Assembly: GCA_029962745.1 (NCBI GenBank)
Contig: CM057154.1
Coordinates: 26,934,970-26,998,969 of the forward strand
Direction: 5' to 3'
DNA length: 64,000 bases
Source of the DNA: Echinometra lucunter
Lineage: Eukaryota; Echinodermata; Echinoidea; Camarodonta; Echinometridae
A program made the translations under genes and the position numbers. Below, in pieces: positions 34,519 through 56,969 of this stretch. Under the pieces are notes generated by a model that did not search any database, had not been told where the DNA came from, and saw only the letters and a list, made by a program, of their open reading frames with translations. The stretch's first letter is position 1. The number at the start of each line of letters is the position of its first letter.

Positions 34519-34944
34519 CCCGGGGGGGGGGGGGGGGGGGGCACTCAGTATACAATGCGTGGTGGGTATGTGCCGCGGAGAAGACCCCCATTTTTACACT
34601 CAAATTTCCGTTCCAAAGCATAGCATTTTTATCTTATTGAGAAAAAGAAGAAAGAAAGCCGTTCCAAAGCATAGCATTATCTTATTATCGAGAAAAAAGA
34701 AGAAAGAAATCCGTTCCAAAGCTTCACATATTTTTCGGGCTAGCTGCATGCACGTATGCCCGTTCCATAGGGATACATACGCACTCACACGCAGGCGAAC
34801 CGTTCCAAAGACCCCGTTTTCACAAACATTTGTAGTTGCGAAGCCCGTTCCGAAGACCCTCCATTTCACAGTAAGCCCGTTCCAAAGCCCCCGTTTTTTG
34901 TCTCGCCCGGTCGAGTACCCCCCCCCCCCCACCCCTCCCCCGGG
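34519..34944. mobile_element. 426-bp element with CCCGGGGG termini, 8-bp TSD
   Basis: Starts CCCGGGGG(G)n-CACTC and ends with the inverse (C)n...CCCCCGGG, flanked by ACTTCCAC at 34511-34518 and 34945-34952. The interior consists of about eight spaced copies of a CCGTTCCAAAG motif. Same termini and duplication length as the element at 795-2542 but unrelated interior. Confidence 0.8.
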
Positions 34945-35169
34945 ACTTCCACAGGTCATAGTATGCTGCCCACAGGCAAAGGTTATTCCTGGGCATTCAG
35001 TACAATGCATTTTTTGTGCATTTTTTTTTTTTGATCTTCTGACATCACATGTTTTTCAGTAAGTCTTTTGCCTTGAAGTTGTTTTTTTTTTTGTTTTTGT
35101 TTTTTTTTTTAAACACGTGCACACGTTGGTATCAATAATGCCTATAGCATTTTCATTTATTTGATGACG

Positions 35170-35285
35170 ATAAAAGAGCAATGTAGATAAAATGCCTTGC
35201 TCAAGGGCATAAGTGCCGAACCGCGGGATCGAACCCCCGACCTTCGCGTCAAGTGCCTTAGACCACTCGACCATGACACCTCCGC
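35170..35285 (-). repeat. tRNA-derived SINE
   Basis: On the minus strand: a tRNA-Ser/Leu-like head (GTCATGGTCGAGTGGTCTAA, then GGGGGTTCGATCCC) followed by the tail 'atgcccttgagcaaggcatt'. The head keeps A- and B-box-like sequences but the element is a retroposon, not a tRNA gene. Confidence 0.8.
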
Positions 35286-35969
35286 TTTTGCCTTAAAGTT
35301 AGCTTGCTGAAATAAAATGCTCAGATATTATCTTGATACAAGTTGTACCATTTATTTAGCCAGGCTTTACACTAAGTAAAATTAAATGCCAACTTTTCCT
35401 GCTACTGCATCAAATACTGCCCAAGGGTCGTATCTCATAGAGGGTTAATGCATGTATGGATCCAAATTGATCTTATGTTCTCCATTAGTTACAAAGTTAG
35501 TGTCACCAATTCTTGTATTAGCAGTTTGATTCATAGCAAATTGAAGTACCATAAATTCAGATCAAATATAGCTCGCTGTAAGAGGAAACCGTTATGTATA
35601 ATTTTTAATTATGAATATCAGTATTGAATGTAATATGAAAATTAATATATTGGCAATATTATCAAATGAAATTTATATATTTGGTTATTAAAATAGTTTT
35701 CTTAAAGAAAAATGCTAATGTGTGGTGAATCATTTTGGTTTTGCACATGAGAGAGATCATATTTTGAAAGGGCGTATAAACAGTGGTTGATAATAAAGTA
35801 ATTTAAGTTACATCATGAATGGACATTCATTTTTGCACATAAAACACTAAGTTGACTGCACTGTTGGGTAAAATGGTGAAAATAATGTAAACAATTTATT
35901 TTGTATGTGTGTGAAGCACAAATCTACAATCACAAAATCCTGTGAGAAAATAAAATATCAAGTAGAAAA

Positions 35970-35972
35970 CCT

Positions 35973-36012
<40 letters not shown>
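35970..36012. repeat. (GA)n microsatellite
   Basis: About 20 GA units. Confidence 0.9.
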
Positions 36013-36015
<3 letters not shown>

Positions 36016-36689
36016 GGATGGGTGGTGAAGCGGTGGTGAATAGATAATTAGTCGATGGTTTGCCCAGTTTGTCATATGTCTAGTTGGAGAGTTTGCGGGT
36101 TAACATATCAAGCCATGAGGTTTGCTCAACACAAAGTGCAATATTCCAAAGAATCGACAGTGAATTGTTGGACCTAAAATAGCACTGACTTTTGAAAGAA
36201 AATGCAATTAGAAAGGAAAGGAATAATCCGACGTTTACCAAAAATTCCTATTCGCCATTCATTATGTCTCCTTTTTTCGTTAGGCCTACTTCAGAATGCC
36301 CCGTTTTTTTCATGACTGCAGAGTGTCCATTCAAGACTGATAATTAAGTACCTTTTTATATCTCATGAAAATATGTCACTCAGAGATTTCTTCAGACAAT
36401 GACAAATCGTTTTCGACCCCATGATCGTGATGGACCAGTGGGATTTCGTTTAGATTTACACCAAGCGGCCGTTCTATTCCAGTGAGTCGGAAACCTATCG
36501 CGGATACCCCTCTCTTCAACGGCATTGGGCAAATCACACAAGTTTCGAAAGGATATCTGTTTTGCATACATGACACCATGAAGTCGCAAAGTAAAAAAAC
36601 ATTTTGAGGAGCACACATGGATTTTTTTCATAAGTGTGTACTTATTTTGAACTATACCAACACAAAATTTCAAATGGGGCATGTATCAG

Positions 36690-37075
36690 AGATGAAAAGG
36701 GGCACTCTGCTGAAGAGAAATTGCACTGTGAAAAACTAAAGAGGTAGTCAAAGGGGGATAATAACATTTTAAAGGGGAAATTCATTTGAAGTGTAAAAGG
36801 CGCACTTCTCAGAAGGGAACCGAGCGCTTTTAAAAAGGGAAAGGCATAAAAGAGGGCATTTCTATAGATTTTTAAAAGGGTAACTTATCTGAAATATGAA
36901 AAGGGGCACTTATTAGAAGGTGAAAGGGCACTTATCAACAAAGAAAATGGGCCCTTCTAAGATAAAAGAAGGGCACTTAACAGGTTCGGAAGGGGGCATT
37001 TTTGTTGGGTAAAAAGGGGCCCTTTTTGGGTGCTTCGAAAAGTGGGGGCACTGTCCTCACCCCCCCCCCCCCCCC
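36690..37075. repeat. AAAGGGGCACTT-type degenerate repeats ending in a C run
   Basis: About 12 spaced copies of 'aaaggggcactt' or close variants at roughly 30-bp intervals, then a 17-base C run (37058-37075). Resembles the interior and one end of the poly-G/poly-C element family seen at 34519-34944; a matching left terminus was not identified. Confidence 0.5.
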
Positions 37076-37940
37076 GCCTCTGGATCATTCTTAAATTTTA
37101 GAAAGGGTTCCTCCCAACTACATGGGCGAAAGGACGCTGCCGGTCACATGTACATTTTAGTATGGTAAAGTATTCTCTCACAGTTAAATCGATTTCAAAA
37201 ATATTGGACAGGATAACTATCTAAATATTTTGTTTACTTCTCGGCAATGGTACGTATTGTTTTTTCTTTATTACTTGCTTTATTTGATTTCCCGATGACC
37301 ATGTTAACTGGCTTTCAAACATTTGATGTTCAGATTGATCGTTGCTGTGAGTTGCTCTATGAAACTCTGATGACCTTCAGTGCAGACTGTAAAAGTCAGG
37401 GACTCAACATTTTTACTCGCAGGCCCGAATTAAAACCCACACGCTACAAGTCACGGAGGAAGCTCCCTACGTTTTCAAATTACAGAATAGAATCATTCCT
37501 CATCTAAATTACTCCCAAATTACTCATAAAATAATTAGGAGCAATAAGATATATTCCCCGCGTTTCTAACATTGGAAAAGTTGTTCGTGTCCGTACTTTT
37601 AGCAAAACATTTTCAAAGAAAGGAATTTTGCTCTTCGTGGAATTTTTTGCAAGGGAAATCGAATTGCAGTTCACCGGGTTAAACTAATATTATCAGTATC
37701 AGCACATTTAATGTCATCGACACCGCGTACTGGCATCGACATCCATGTGAAATGTCAATTAAAGTGTCGATAGAAGCTCTTGTGACGTAGAAAACGTACG
37801 CAGCCATGACAGCCATGGGCGTATCTTGGAAACAGAATTTCGTAACAATAAGCTTGGTCGTAGTGCGCATCAAATTATAACGCATAATGTGATAGGTTAA
37901 AAGTTAAACGCCTAGCATGTCCAGAGGTACACCAGACGCG

Positions 37941-37968
37941 TTGATTGGGCTAAAGTTCAATGACGTCA
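37941..37968 (+). promoter_or_regulatory. Inverted CCAAT box and CRE upstream of the 38.1-kb gene
   Basis: TTGATTGGGC (an inverted CCAAT motif) at 37941-37950 and a perfect palindromic TGACGTCA at 37961-37968, about 190 bp before the ATG at 38154. This spacing is typical of CREB/NF-Y-type proximal promoters. Functional use is inferred. Confidence 0.55.
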
Positions 37969-38153
37969 CAGGACGCGCAGTTCTGTGAAGCGTGCAGTGA
38001 GATAACTGTGTGTATGTAAACAAATACTTGAAGTGAGCAAATTCACTAATGATTATACTCTTGGAATTGCTGCACATCATTTATTGACGTTGCGTATATC
38101 TGAGATATCTAATCAGTTGAATCATTGCGATTTTTCTTTGATAACCTGAAATC

Positions 38154-40372
38154 ATGGAAAACTTGGTAAGTTTTGTTTGTCTCTACCTCTTTTTTTTCCA
38201 TCAAATTTCTCTTTATATAATTCAACATTTACTATATCTTTCTGACTATAGATTTGTCTGACTTTGGTCATTTTTAGGGTGAAGTAGAACCGCTGTCATC
38301 AGTGACTAAAGGGGATTGGGGCTTGGGGGCTGCAGCCTCCCCCCCCCCCCCCCCCCCCAAAAAAAAAAAAGTCACGCCAAAGGGAAGAAAGAGAAAAAGA
38401 AAAAAGGAAAATTGAAGAATCAATTTGAAAAATAATCATATTTTCAATATGAACAGGAGCAAATTTTCGCTCGCTTGCTTTGCTCATTGGCAAGATATAA
38501 AAATTTGACAGTTGATATTTGGGCAAGAGACACCGTCCACTTACAGTTTTGACTCATTATAAAACTGGCTGTAATTGGAATGGCACAACTGACAAAAGTT
38601 CAAAATCAGTATAAGTCATTGAGTGTGTCATTGAAGGGAACAGCCCCCCCCCCCCCCCCATAAAAGAATGAATATGTATATTAAACTAATGAATGAATGC
38701 AAAATAGAAATGAAAAATGTAATTTTTGCATATTTTGTTCCGCAACTCCCTTTTTGATTTTGTTGTTGTTGTTGTTGTTGTTCGTTTGCTATTTGTTTGT
38801 TTATTGGGTTAAAGTTTGAACATTATATGCTTCAAATGAAATCACCCCTTTCACTCCCTCATACCTTTACAGACTATCCAACCCTCAATCCTGCCTAGTC
38901 CAGAGGATGAACCAGTCTCTAGTATCTTCTGTTGCCCAGGTTTCTTGAAAGTCACTAAGCTTCCAGCTTGCTCACTCAAGTTATTCAGACAGAAGTTTCG
39001 CCGCCGTTCATCAAAGATCGTTCCAATCACAGTCGGGACCGAGGAGAGTGCATTGGCACTTTCTGAAGGATCCCAACAAGAATCTCCAGTCCCCTCATCA
39101 AGCAATGGACAAAGAAGGCATTGCTGGGAAGAGGAGGTTAACTCTTGTTCTAATGCAGAATCGGGGATGCATGGCAACAAGAGCATATCCGTAAAATGCC
39201 AGGAAATGTCCAAACGTGTGTCTGCAGCTATTGGACAACTTTCCAAATTCTCTAAGCTCAAAGAAGTCATCATTGCCCCATGTCAAGCTGCAAGCGAGTC
39301 CAGTCAGGCAGAAAAGGACTGCAATGAGAGTTCTAAGGCATGCTCTCTTCTCCTTCGTGCAATGACCTCGAGTCATGCTCTTTTTAATGACATCATATCT
39401 ATCCTGAACTTGTGGAAGGTTGTCAGCAGGAAGCCCTTCTCAAAGCCCAAAGAGTGCGGGCTGACACAAGCTGAATTTGTGGAGGTTGTTACCAAGCCCA
39501 TCAGGAGGAGGATGAAGGAGATTATCAAGGACTTGCGAAGACAGGTGCATATCGTTGACCAGATGATGGAGAAGGCTGATGAAGCAATTGGTGAACAGTC
39601 CGTTTCCTCAGTGAGTATCAAGATATATATAAGCAAACAACACTCTAACCCATCCTTTCCTTAATGCTTCCAACTGATTTTGAAGACTTTCATTTTCAAT
39701 TTAACTGTCTTTTGCATCTACTACTAAGTCTCAAAGCTACAGCTTACCGATTATTTAGCATGCTGTTTCTGAACATGGCATTATCTGTACATGCTTTTTA
39801 AAGTTGGTAACTACAATGGGAAGAAAACCATATACCATTAATCTACTTTTTTTCCTCTCTCTCTCCCTTTCTTCCCCTAGAAATTTACTGCAACCAGAGA
39901 CTACTTCAAAGAGTTCCGTGAAGTTGCCTCTCAGTGCCATATCTCAAAAGTCTTGGCAGACTTTGCTCGGGCTGTTTCTGCAATCCAGATGCTCATCAAC
40001 AAGTGTTCATCTCTCTCTGATCGCCTATCGGCTCTCGGTCCCAACATCCCATTCAGCGTAAACCACCCATTCGTACACACATCCATTGACGGCATGACAA
40101 TCCGTGAGAGTGGCTTGGAACTGCGATTAAAGAAACTGATCAAAGAACTTGCTGAATATCGCAAGGCGATGCTCTACGTCTCCGACGAGATCAAGAACTT
40201 GGACCAGAAGCTGGAGAAGCAGGCTAGGAAGGATCACAAGAGAGCCCTCAGGAAGGAGCTGGGAAGGAAGAAGTGTCCAAGGTCCAATCGCGTTGTAGCT
40301 CAACTTCACATGGCCAAGGTTCCTATGATGGAAGTCGTAAATGTGATGCCCAGCATCGAGGAGGAAGAGTGA
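38154..40372 (+). CDS. Unrecognised 413-residue protein, 3 coding exons
   Basis: Exons 38154-38165, 38873-39610 and 39881-40372 are all phase 0, with consensus sites (TTG|GTAAGT, TTTACAG|ACT, TCA|GTGAGT, CCCCTAG|AAA). The first coding exon supplies only MENL. Residues ~5-120 are Ser-rich and basic in places (LFRQKFRRRSSK). Residues ~120-250 are helical with a Cys/Ser-rich stretch and a basic amphipathic segment (RRRMKEIIKDLRRQVHIVDQ). The third exon encodes FTATRDYFKEFREVASQCHI, then a probable coiled coil (LRLKKLIKELAEYRKAMLYV) and a very basic segment (KLEKQARKDHKRALRKELGR) before an acidic end (IEEEE). There is no signal peptide or membrane segment. I do not recognise the family. Intact splice sites, a poly(A) signal at 41373 and the CRE promoter argue for a real gene. 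Confidence 0.75.
38300..38660. repeat. Poly-C repeat remnants in intron 1 of the 38.1-kb gene
   Basis: C runs at 38340-38358 and 38645-38659 with 'ttcgctcgcttgctttgctc' between them. The last resembles the core of the internal repeats in the 12.2-kb element, suggesting related elements. Confidence 0.45.
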
Positions 40373-41372
40373 AACTTCAGACTGCTCTCAAAAACTAACT
40401 CTTTGAAAGAGCTGAAGAGAAAGAGATGAATGATTAAGGCCAAATCACAAGGTTGGGCAACTTGTTTGGGGATAGTTGGATTAGAAATCTTGCCACTGCC
40501 TTCAAAATTAGCTCTTTGGAAAGATGTTGGAGGAAAGAAGGAAGTGAGATCATACAAGGAAATTTGCCCTATTGCATAAGGGCAAGGCCTTGATGATGCA
40601 AGTATGACATCACCAACCATCGAGGTGAGAAGTTCCATATCAAGTGCCATAAACAAACTGCCAAGTTTACTAGCAGTGTGCAGAAAGCTCATGGAAAGAA
40701 GCTGGGAACACAGACAGTCTGGCTCCAGCAGAATCAAAAGCAGTCATCACCCAACCCTGACATTCCAGTGATTCTGGTGGTAATTGTGATGCTGATCCTG
40801 AAGGTGGGGTGCAGCCTCTCAGTGCCGGATCAAAACATGTACCTCGTACTGCCATCGTAAGAGACAAACTTGGAAGAGAGGAGTGTCTGATGTAGTAGCA
40901 GCTTGTCTAAAACCGCCGTCAACAACTGATGATCATAAAACATGGAAGTGAAGCTTGACAGTAACGGATCACAAATTGACCATGTCCTCTGCTTTGGAAG
41001 AAATTTCCTAGGGGAAGGAAAGATGTATCTGACATCATATTGTACTATTTAAAACTACTGGGCAAAAGAAGTAAAGGAAGTGGGAAGAAAGACTGCTTGA
41101 ATCATAATGTCCTTGTTCAACTTTATATGACTATAAAGGTTCAGAGATTGGAGTTTGTAACCGATGAAATACTACATCATCATTGAGGAATTATGCCACA
41201 GTTAAGGGATGCATAATAAGCATATGAACATTGCTTACTTCAAATGAAATTTCTTCTCACATGAAAGAGAGCACTTGAGAACATTAAAGAAGCTGACCAG
41301 TAACACAGCTAACCAACTGGTCACTTGCCTGTAGTCTTCAAGAAGAAGACTGTGATAACAGTAACTCAAATC

Positions 41373-41378
41373 AATAAA
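41373..41378 (+). promoter_or_regulatory. Poly(A) signal of the 38.1-kb gene
   Basis: First clear AATAAA after the stop at 40372, giving a 3' UTR of about 1 kb. A second lies at about 41653. Confidence 0.4.
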
Positions 41379-42478
41379 TGAAATCTCAATTATTCAAAGC
41401 AGAAATTTTGTCTCAGTAATGCATTATTGCATGTAATGTTATCTTTTCTTTTCAAAGTGACAAACAAGTTTAAATAACAGAGCCATGCCTACTCCTACAT
41501 CAAGGATAATTAACCTGCAAAGATGCATTTCAAAATTGGACTAGAAGAAAAAAAAATGACACTTGGCAAAGATTGATGTCCAGAATTACATTGTGGGTTT
41601 TATTGTAACAATTACCAAAAATACTACAAAGTATTCACATTCAATTAATGTCCAATAAAGCTATATATCAACATAGTGCACAATGGAAAATCACCCAAAA
41701 ATTTATTCAATAAATGCCATTGCAATTTCATTCATATTCTATCTCCTTAGTAAAATCCTTCTGTCTCTGACAGTATTATGAAAGACAATTTAAAGGCTAC
41801 ATTGTATTAAAGTATAAGGTTCAGCAAATAAAATGTACTCCTACATCAACTGACAGAACATACAACTGCAAGTAACTTCAATGTTATCAGTGCCAAATAA
41901 GAAAATAGAAACCTTAAAAATAAAAAAGAATCATGCTTTTTCTACTTTTCCCTCCTTACATCACTTTTTCCTCCTTACTTTGGATTGGAATAGAAGACCT
42001 TCGGGTTATAGTTATTAATTTAATCTTTTTCTTTTCCCAGCATCCATGTGACTCTCCTTATATTCTACTATTGTTGTATTGTTTTTTTGGTTTCTTGATT
42101 CTGCCAAATAAAAATAATAAAAAATAATACCAATGCTTGCAATTACTGGTCATCCAAAAGTGGATACTTCAAGTTCTTGAGTTTTATGGAAATCATCATT
42201 TAGAATATCTCAAACATACCTTCACTGAAATTTGCATGCATTGTGGAAATAGCTGAAGAATATTGAAAACAAAAATAAGTGCACTTCAAACACCACAATT
42301 TAATGATGTAGACTACACCTCATGAGAAGCGATTACAAATGACTTTGAAAAATACTACATCCAGTAATACTGTCACTATCTTCATCGCACTCACCCACAA
42401 ACCATTTTCACTCGATAACATGAATTAAAAGAGGACTCAATCATCAAACAAGATATTCATATAATATTGGAAAGCCTA

Positions 42479-42830
42479 AAGGCTTGTTCAGATATGACAC
42501 AAGGAATCCCCACTACATTTTTAGTGTTCAGAGATGATGCAACAAAATCACCCCACTCATGTTCATGAACGTGCATTTAATGCATCAACTCTCAAATAAA
42601 AGAGAGTTTTGTCAAAAGTTGCACAGACATACTCATGACAACATTATTTTGCGCTAACTTTTTGAGAATCTGATTGGTCCACAGCTTTTTGCAGCCAGCC
42701 GACAAAAAAAAAAAATGTCTCCTGCCTCGGCAACATTTTTTCTGTCGTCTCATATCCCACTGACGTGAACAGTAAGGATGTTGCAGGGATTTCTTGCAGG
42801 GATTTGTCGCCTCACATCTGAACAAGCCTT
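42479..42830. mobile_element. MITE with AAGGCTTGTTCAGAT ends (copy 1)
   Basis: TA-AAGGCTTGTTCAGATATGA on the left, TCACATCTGAACAAGCCTT-TA on the right: TA target duplication and ~19-bp inverted termini. Related to the copy at 44366-44697. Confidence 0.8.
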
Positions 42831-43424
42831 TAGGGGGATATCGAATATACTGCCCAGAATCGCATCACATTACCCCTAGTCGTAAGATGAGAGCGATGTG
42901 GTGTCTTTAATCCATTGAATACTATGCCCAAGATGGCTCGGGCTGGGATCTGTGGAAAATGCGAGTAATCCAAAAATCCCAAAATCAAATCATGATCAAG
43001 GGGAGAAGGGCAACTTTCTAAAAATTTCCCCCAAAGAAGAGCCAGTCACTATCATTATGACTTATAGCAGCCTCAGGTACATCATTAAGCCTATTTTGTA
43101 GCAATGAGTACAATAACAAGTTTTTTTAGCCTTACAGTCCCTCTGGTTTTCTCTCATTCGTATCAGACATGTAATCTGATCCAAGCAATGATGACATAAA
43201 TTTATAAAGGAAAGGGAAACCCGACAGATAAGACAACTGTACTGAAAAGAGATAATAGATAGAAGCAATTCAAAAATAGCTCAATCAAAATCGGTAACAA
43301 AATGACAAAGTTTTTAAAATCTTGATTTACTTTCTATGGCGATCCTCCAATTGGCCATATTGCTTCAATATGGCAGGTTTTATGGACAACTCTCAATGTT
43401 TTGTACACAAAATGTCATATTTTC

Positions 43425-43430
43425 TTTATT
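43425..43430 (-). promoter_or_regulatory. Candidate poly(A) signal of CCDC157
   Basis: AATAAA on the minus strand about 580 bp beyond the CCDC157 stop codon. Position only. Confidence 0.25.
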
Positions 43431-43940
43431 ATCTCTAGAGATACTGCTTGTCTCTTTGTGTATTTGTCAAATAAATTTCCCATGATAAATCTTGAGCTAA
43501 GAGAGAGACAAGCTGCACCTTGAGAGATAAAAGAGATATGATGATTTGTGTACAAGCATATGGAAAGTTGTCCACAAAAATCTGCCATTTTGAAGCAAGC
43601 AACATTGCCAATTTGCGGAATGCCAGCGGAAGTACATTTCAACCACGAAAAAGGACCTCTCTATGTTTAAAATATCAGTGGATATTTGAGGTCATTCGGG
43701 GCGTGAGCTAACTAAAAAATGGCTTATTGTTTTGTTCTCATCTTTTGTTTTCTAGCACCCCATATCCCTGTAAAGATGTTACAATAGTGACAACTTTTCT
43801 TGTCACCTGTGAGTGGTCTTTATGTTCGGATTTCCTCACAGTACCTTTAAACAATGTTTATCCACTGACAGTTTCAGTAATAGGAATAACGGCACATGAA
43901 CACATAGATCCACAGGCTACCGACAGTAGTACGCCTAAAA

Positions 43941-44004
43941 CCTTCTTTTAATCATACACCTTATCACACTGTTGCAGATGTATGCATCTGTTAGTTCGTA
44001 TTTA
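43941..44004 (-). pseudogene. Decayed duplicate of the CCDC157 zinc-finger-coding segment
   Basis: Just 3' of the CCDC157 stop, about 100 bp from the original at 44041-44105 and in the same orientation. By eye roughly 50 of 64 bases agree, including ATCTGC, CAGTGTGATAAG and TGTATGAT (the CPQCDKMYD region). Single-base deletions break the frame, so it cannot be an alternative last exon. It would lie in the 3' UTR. Confidence 0.7.
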
Positions 44005-44005
44005 C

Positions 44006-54950
<10,945 letters not shown>

Positions 54951-54987
54951 TGGAGTGATGAGCAGTAGAGGCGCACAACCAATTGGG

Positions 54988-55044
54988 AGACAGTCTCTGA
55001 TATTGGAGACTTTGATTCAAAGTCTCCAATATCAGAGACTGTCT
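54988..55044. repeat. Perfect 28-bp-arm palindrome
   Basis: AGACAGTCTCTGATATTGGA plus GACTTTGA is followed, after one base, by its exact complement. It would extrude as a 28-bp hairpin with almost no loop. Part of the left subterminal region of the element at 54963. Confidence 0.9.
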
Positions 55045-55074
55045 GAACAAGAGGACAATAGAAACTACACCAAC

Positions 55075-55975
55075 AATAGGCGCTTTCACACCTACCCGAT
55101 CAGGAAAAATACCTGGTATTTTCAGATCGGGTATTCTACCCCGATCAGAAAATACCAGGTATTTTGCCAGTGTGAAACCAAATTACGCGTAATATCCCTG
55201 TAAGAAAATACCCCTAAATTAGTAGGTACTTTCTCAAAATTACAAGTACTTTCTCCAAGGTCGCGGGGATTTTTGTAATGTGAAAGCAAATTACGAGAAC
55301 TTCTATTCCATCAAGCACTGGCGCACGAACCGTGTACTATGTGTACCATGTACGTATTGGATGTCGTTATTATTTGTGTACCGTACATTCTGGATTTGAG
55401 ATTTGTATTGTCTATTTCTAGCTATGTCGCTGTTTTTGTAAAGTTCTGTTCCCCTTTCGTTTTTTTATTTATGATTTATTCTGATATATCGATACGGTAG
55501 TATGTCATCCTCTGATCATCGCTGATAGCGATGTGGAGGGAGGAGGAGGTGCACACGGCAGTGGCCTCCTCCAGCCAAAGAAATAGGACTATATGCTGGC
55601 TGCAAGACTTGCCAGCCTCGGGTTTGAGAGGATACCTCTCAAATTAAAAAATAAACTGAAAGTTCTAAAGAGAGATTATCAGACTGCAAGTGTACATTAA
55701 TATGTAGAGATCGACGTATCGATGATCGCATCGAGCTAACTAGCTAGCGCTATCATAGCAAGAGCTGAGCTAGCTGAGCGAATTTAAAAGCATGAGCCTC
55801 GTCTGCAAAATAAATAGTTCTGCGCATGCTCGTAACTTCGAGAACTTACCCCGAAGAGGTCTGGCTTCGGGTAGGTGTGAAAGCGCAGAACAATTATCGG
55901 GTATTTTGGGGCCTTAACAAGTTCTCGTAATTTACGAGTATTTTTCCTGATCAGGTAGGTGTGAAAGCGCCTATT
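55075..55975. mobile_element. Nested ~900-bp element, AATAGGCGCTTTCACACC ends
   Basis: Left AATAGGCGCTTTCACACCTA continuing CCCGATCAGGAAAAATAC; right end (55938-55975) is its complement with one or two mismatches. 'gtgtgaaagcg(c/a)' and 'gggtattt' motifs recur inside, and further internal inverted copies lie at 55120-55185 and 55860-55900. No transposase visible; no clear target duplication found. Confidence 0.8.
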
Positions 55976-56668
55976 AAGGCCCTTTTTCTCAGCCAAATTT
56001 TTTCCTCTCTGAAATCAGAAGCCCATTTATTTTGTGTGTGGATCATAACAACAAATGTTATGTTTTTGAAGTAGATAGTCAAAAGGGATAATTTTTCATG
56101 TGGAATCCGCTTATCACATTTCCATTTTGAGCTGAGCTAATCTGTTTCCCGCAAATGTAAACAAAAAATTGGTCTCCTAAATGGGAGACTGTCTCCCAAA
56201 TAGGTTACCAAAAATGTTGCAATAAGTCTCCGATAATGGAGATGGTCTCCCAAATAGGAAACAGTCTCCATAATTGGTCGTGCGCCTGTACTGATGAGGG
56301 GCAGTCAAACTGTCGGAAACGTCAAGTCTTCTCTCCTCACCACCTTCTCATCTGGTTAGTTAGAGCCTTCAGCAAGAGTTCGATATGTACCCCCACTAAA
56401 ATTTTTTTTTTAAATACAAGAATACGACTTGGAATGATATGTATAATCATCATATCAAATACTGAACATAGAAAAAATGTGATAAATATCAAAATATTGG
56501 TTTATTCCATCAGAATTAAAAGCTTACCCATAATCGTGCATTTCACATAGACATCTATTTATTTAGTCAGAAAAATAAAAGCAATGCATCCTGGGAATTC
56601 AACTAATCCCGACTTCCGGCTTATACCTGGGGTAATCATTATGAGACCCTACACTTCCAGCGATCTCT

Positions 56669-56745
56669 TGCTAGTGCAGTAGGTAGCGTGTCGGTCTTGA
56701 GAGGTGGATGTCCCGGGTTCGAGTCACGTTGTCAAGCATGGTAAG
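56669..56745 (+). repeat. tRNA-like SINE head
   Basis: 'ctagtgcagtaggtagcgtg', then B box CGGGTTCGAGTC. Only partial cloverleaf pairing is possible, so it is regarded as a SINE remnant rather than a tRNA gene. Confidence 0.45.
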
Positions 56746-56839
56746 TCAAGAAAAAAACAAAGAGTTAAGCTGTTGTTGTAGAATTGGGTTTTTTTTACAG
56801 ATGTTTATCAATCAAATATGATTTACGTCTGGGACTGAC

Positions 56840-56967
56840 CTTTAAAGTCACCATCCGAAATGTAGATTCACATCTTGCCAAAGGACATTAGTGCTGCGGC
56901 AGGGATTCAAACCCCGGACCTTGTGATTCAAAGTCTGGAGACTTATCCACTGAGCCAAAACACCTCT
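56840..56967 (-). repeat. tRNA-derived SINE
   Basis: Minus strand: head 'gttttggctcagtggataag', B box GGGGTTTGAATCCC, tail 'aatgtcctttggcaagatgt'. Same family as the 45.7-kb copy. Confidence 0.8.
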
Positions 56968-56969
56968 TA

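Larger units (their letters stand above)
54963..56293. mobile_element. DNA element with CAGTAnAGGCGCAC ends, carrying a nested element
   Basis: Left end CAGTAGAGGCGCACAACCAA, right end the complement of CAGTACAGGCGCACGACCAA; both continue into GGAGACNGTCTC-type motifs. ATGAG flanks both sides (54958-54962 and 56294-56298), possibly a 5-bp duplication. Just inside the left end is a perfect 28-bp inverted repeat (54988-55015 and 55017-55044). The right flank has several further 'tctcc(c/g)a(a/t)a' motifs. The middle is taken up by a second element at 55075-55975. Confidence 0.75.

Noticed and set aside
35200..35282. Candidate tRNA-Ser/Leu gene on the minus strand
   Set aside because: Followed by a SINE tail and without full acceptor-stem pairing; called a SINE.
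37247..37507. 86-codon frame beginning MVRIVFSLLLALFDF
   Set aside because: Signal-like start but no splice sites, homology or conserved features; likely chance.
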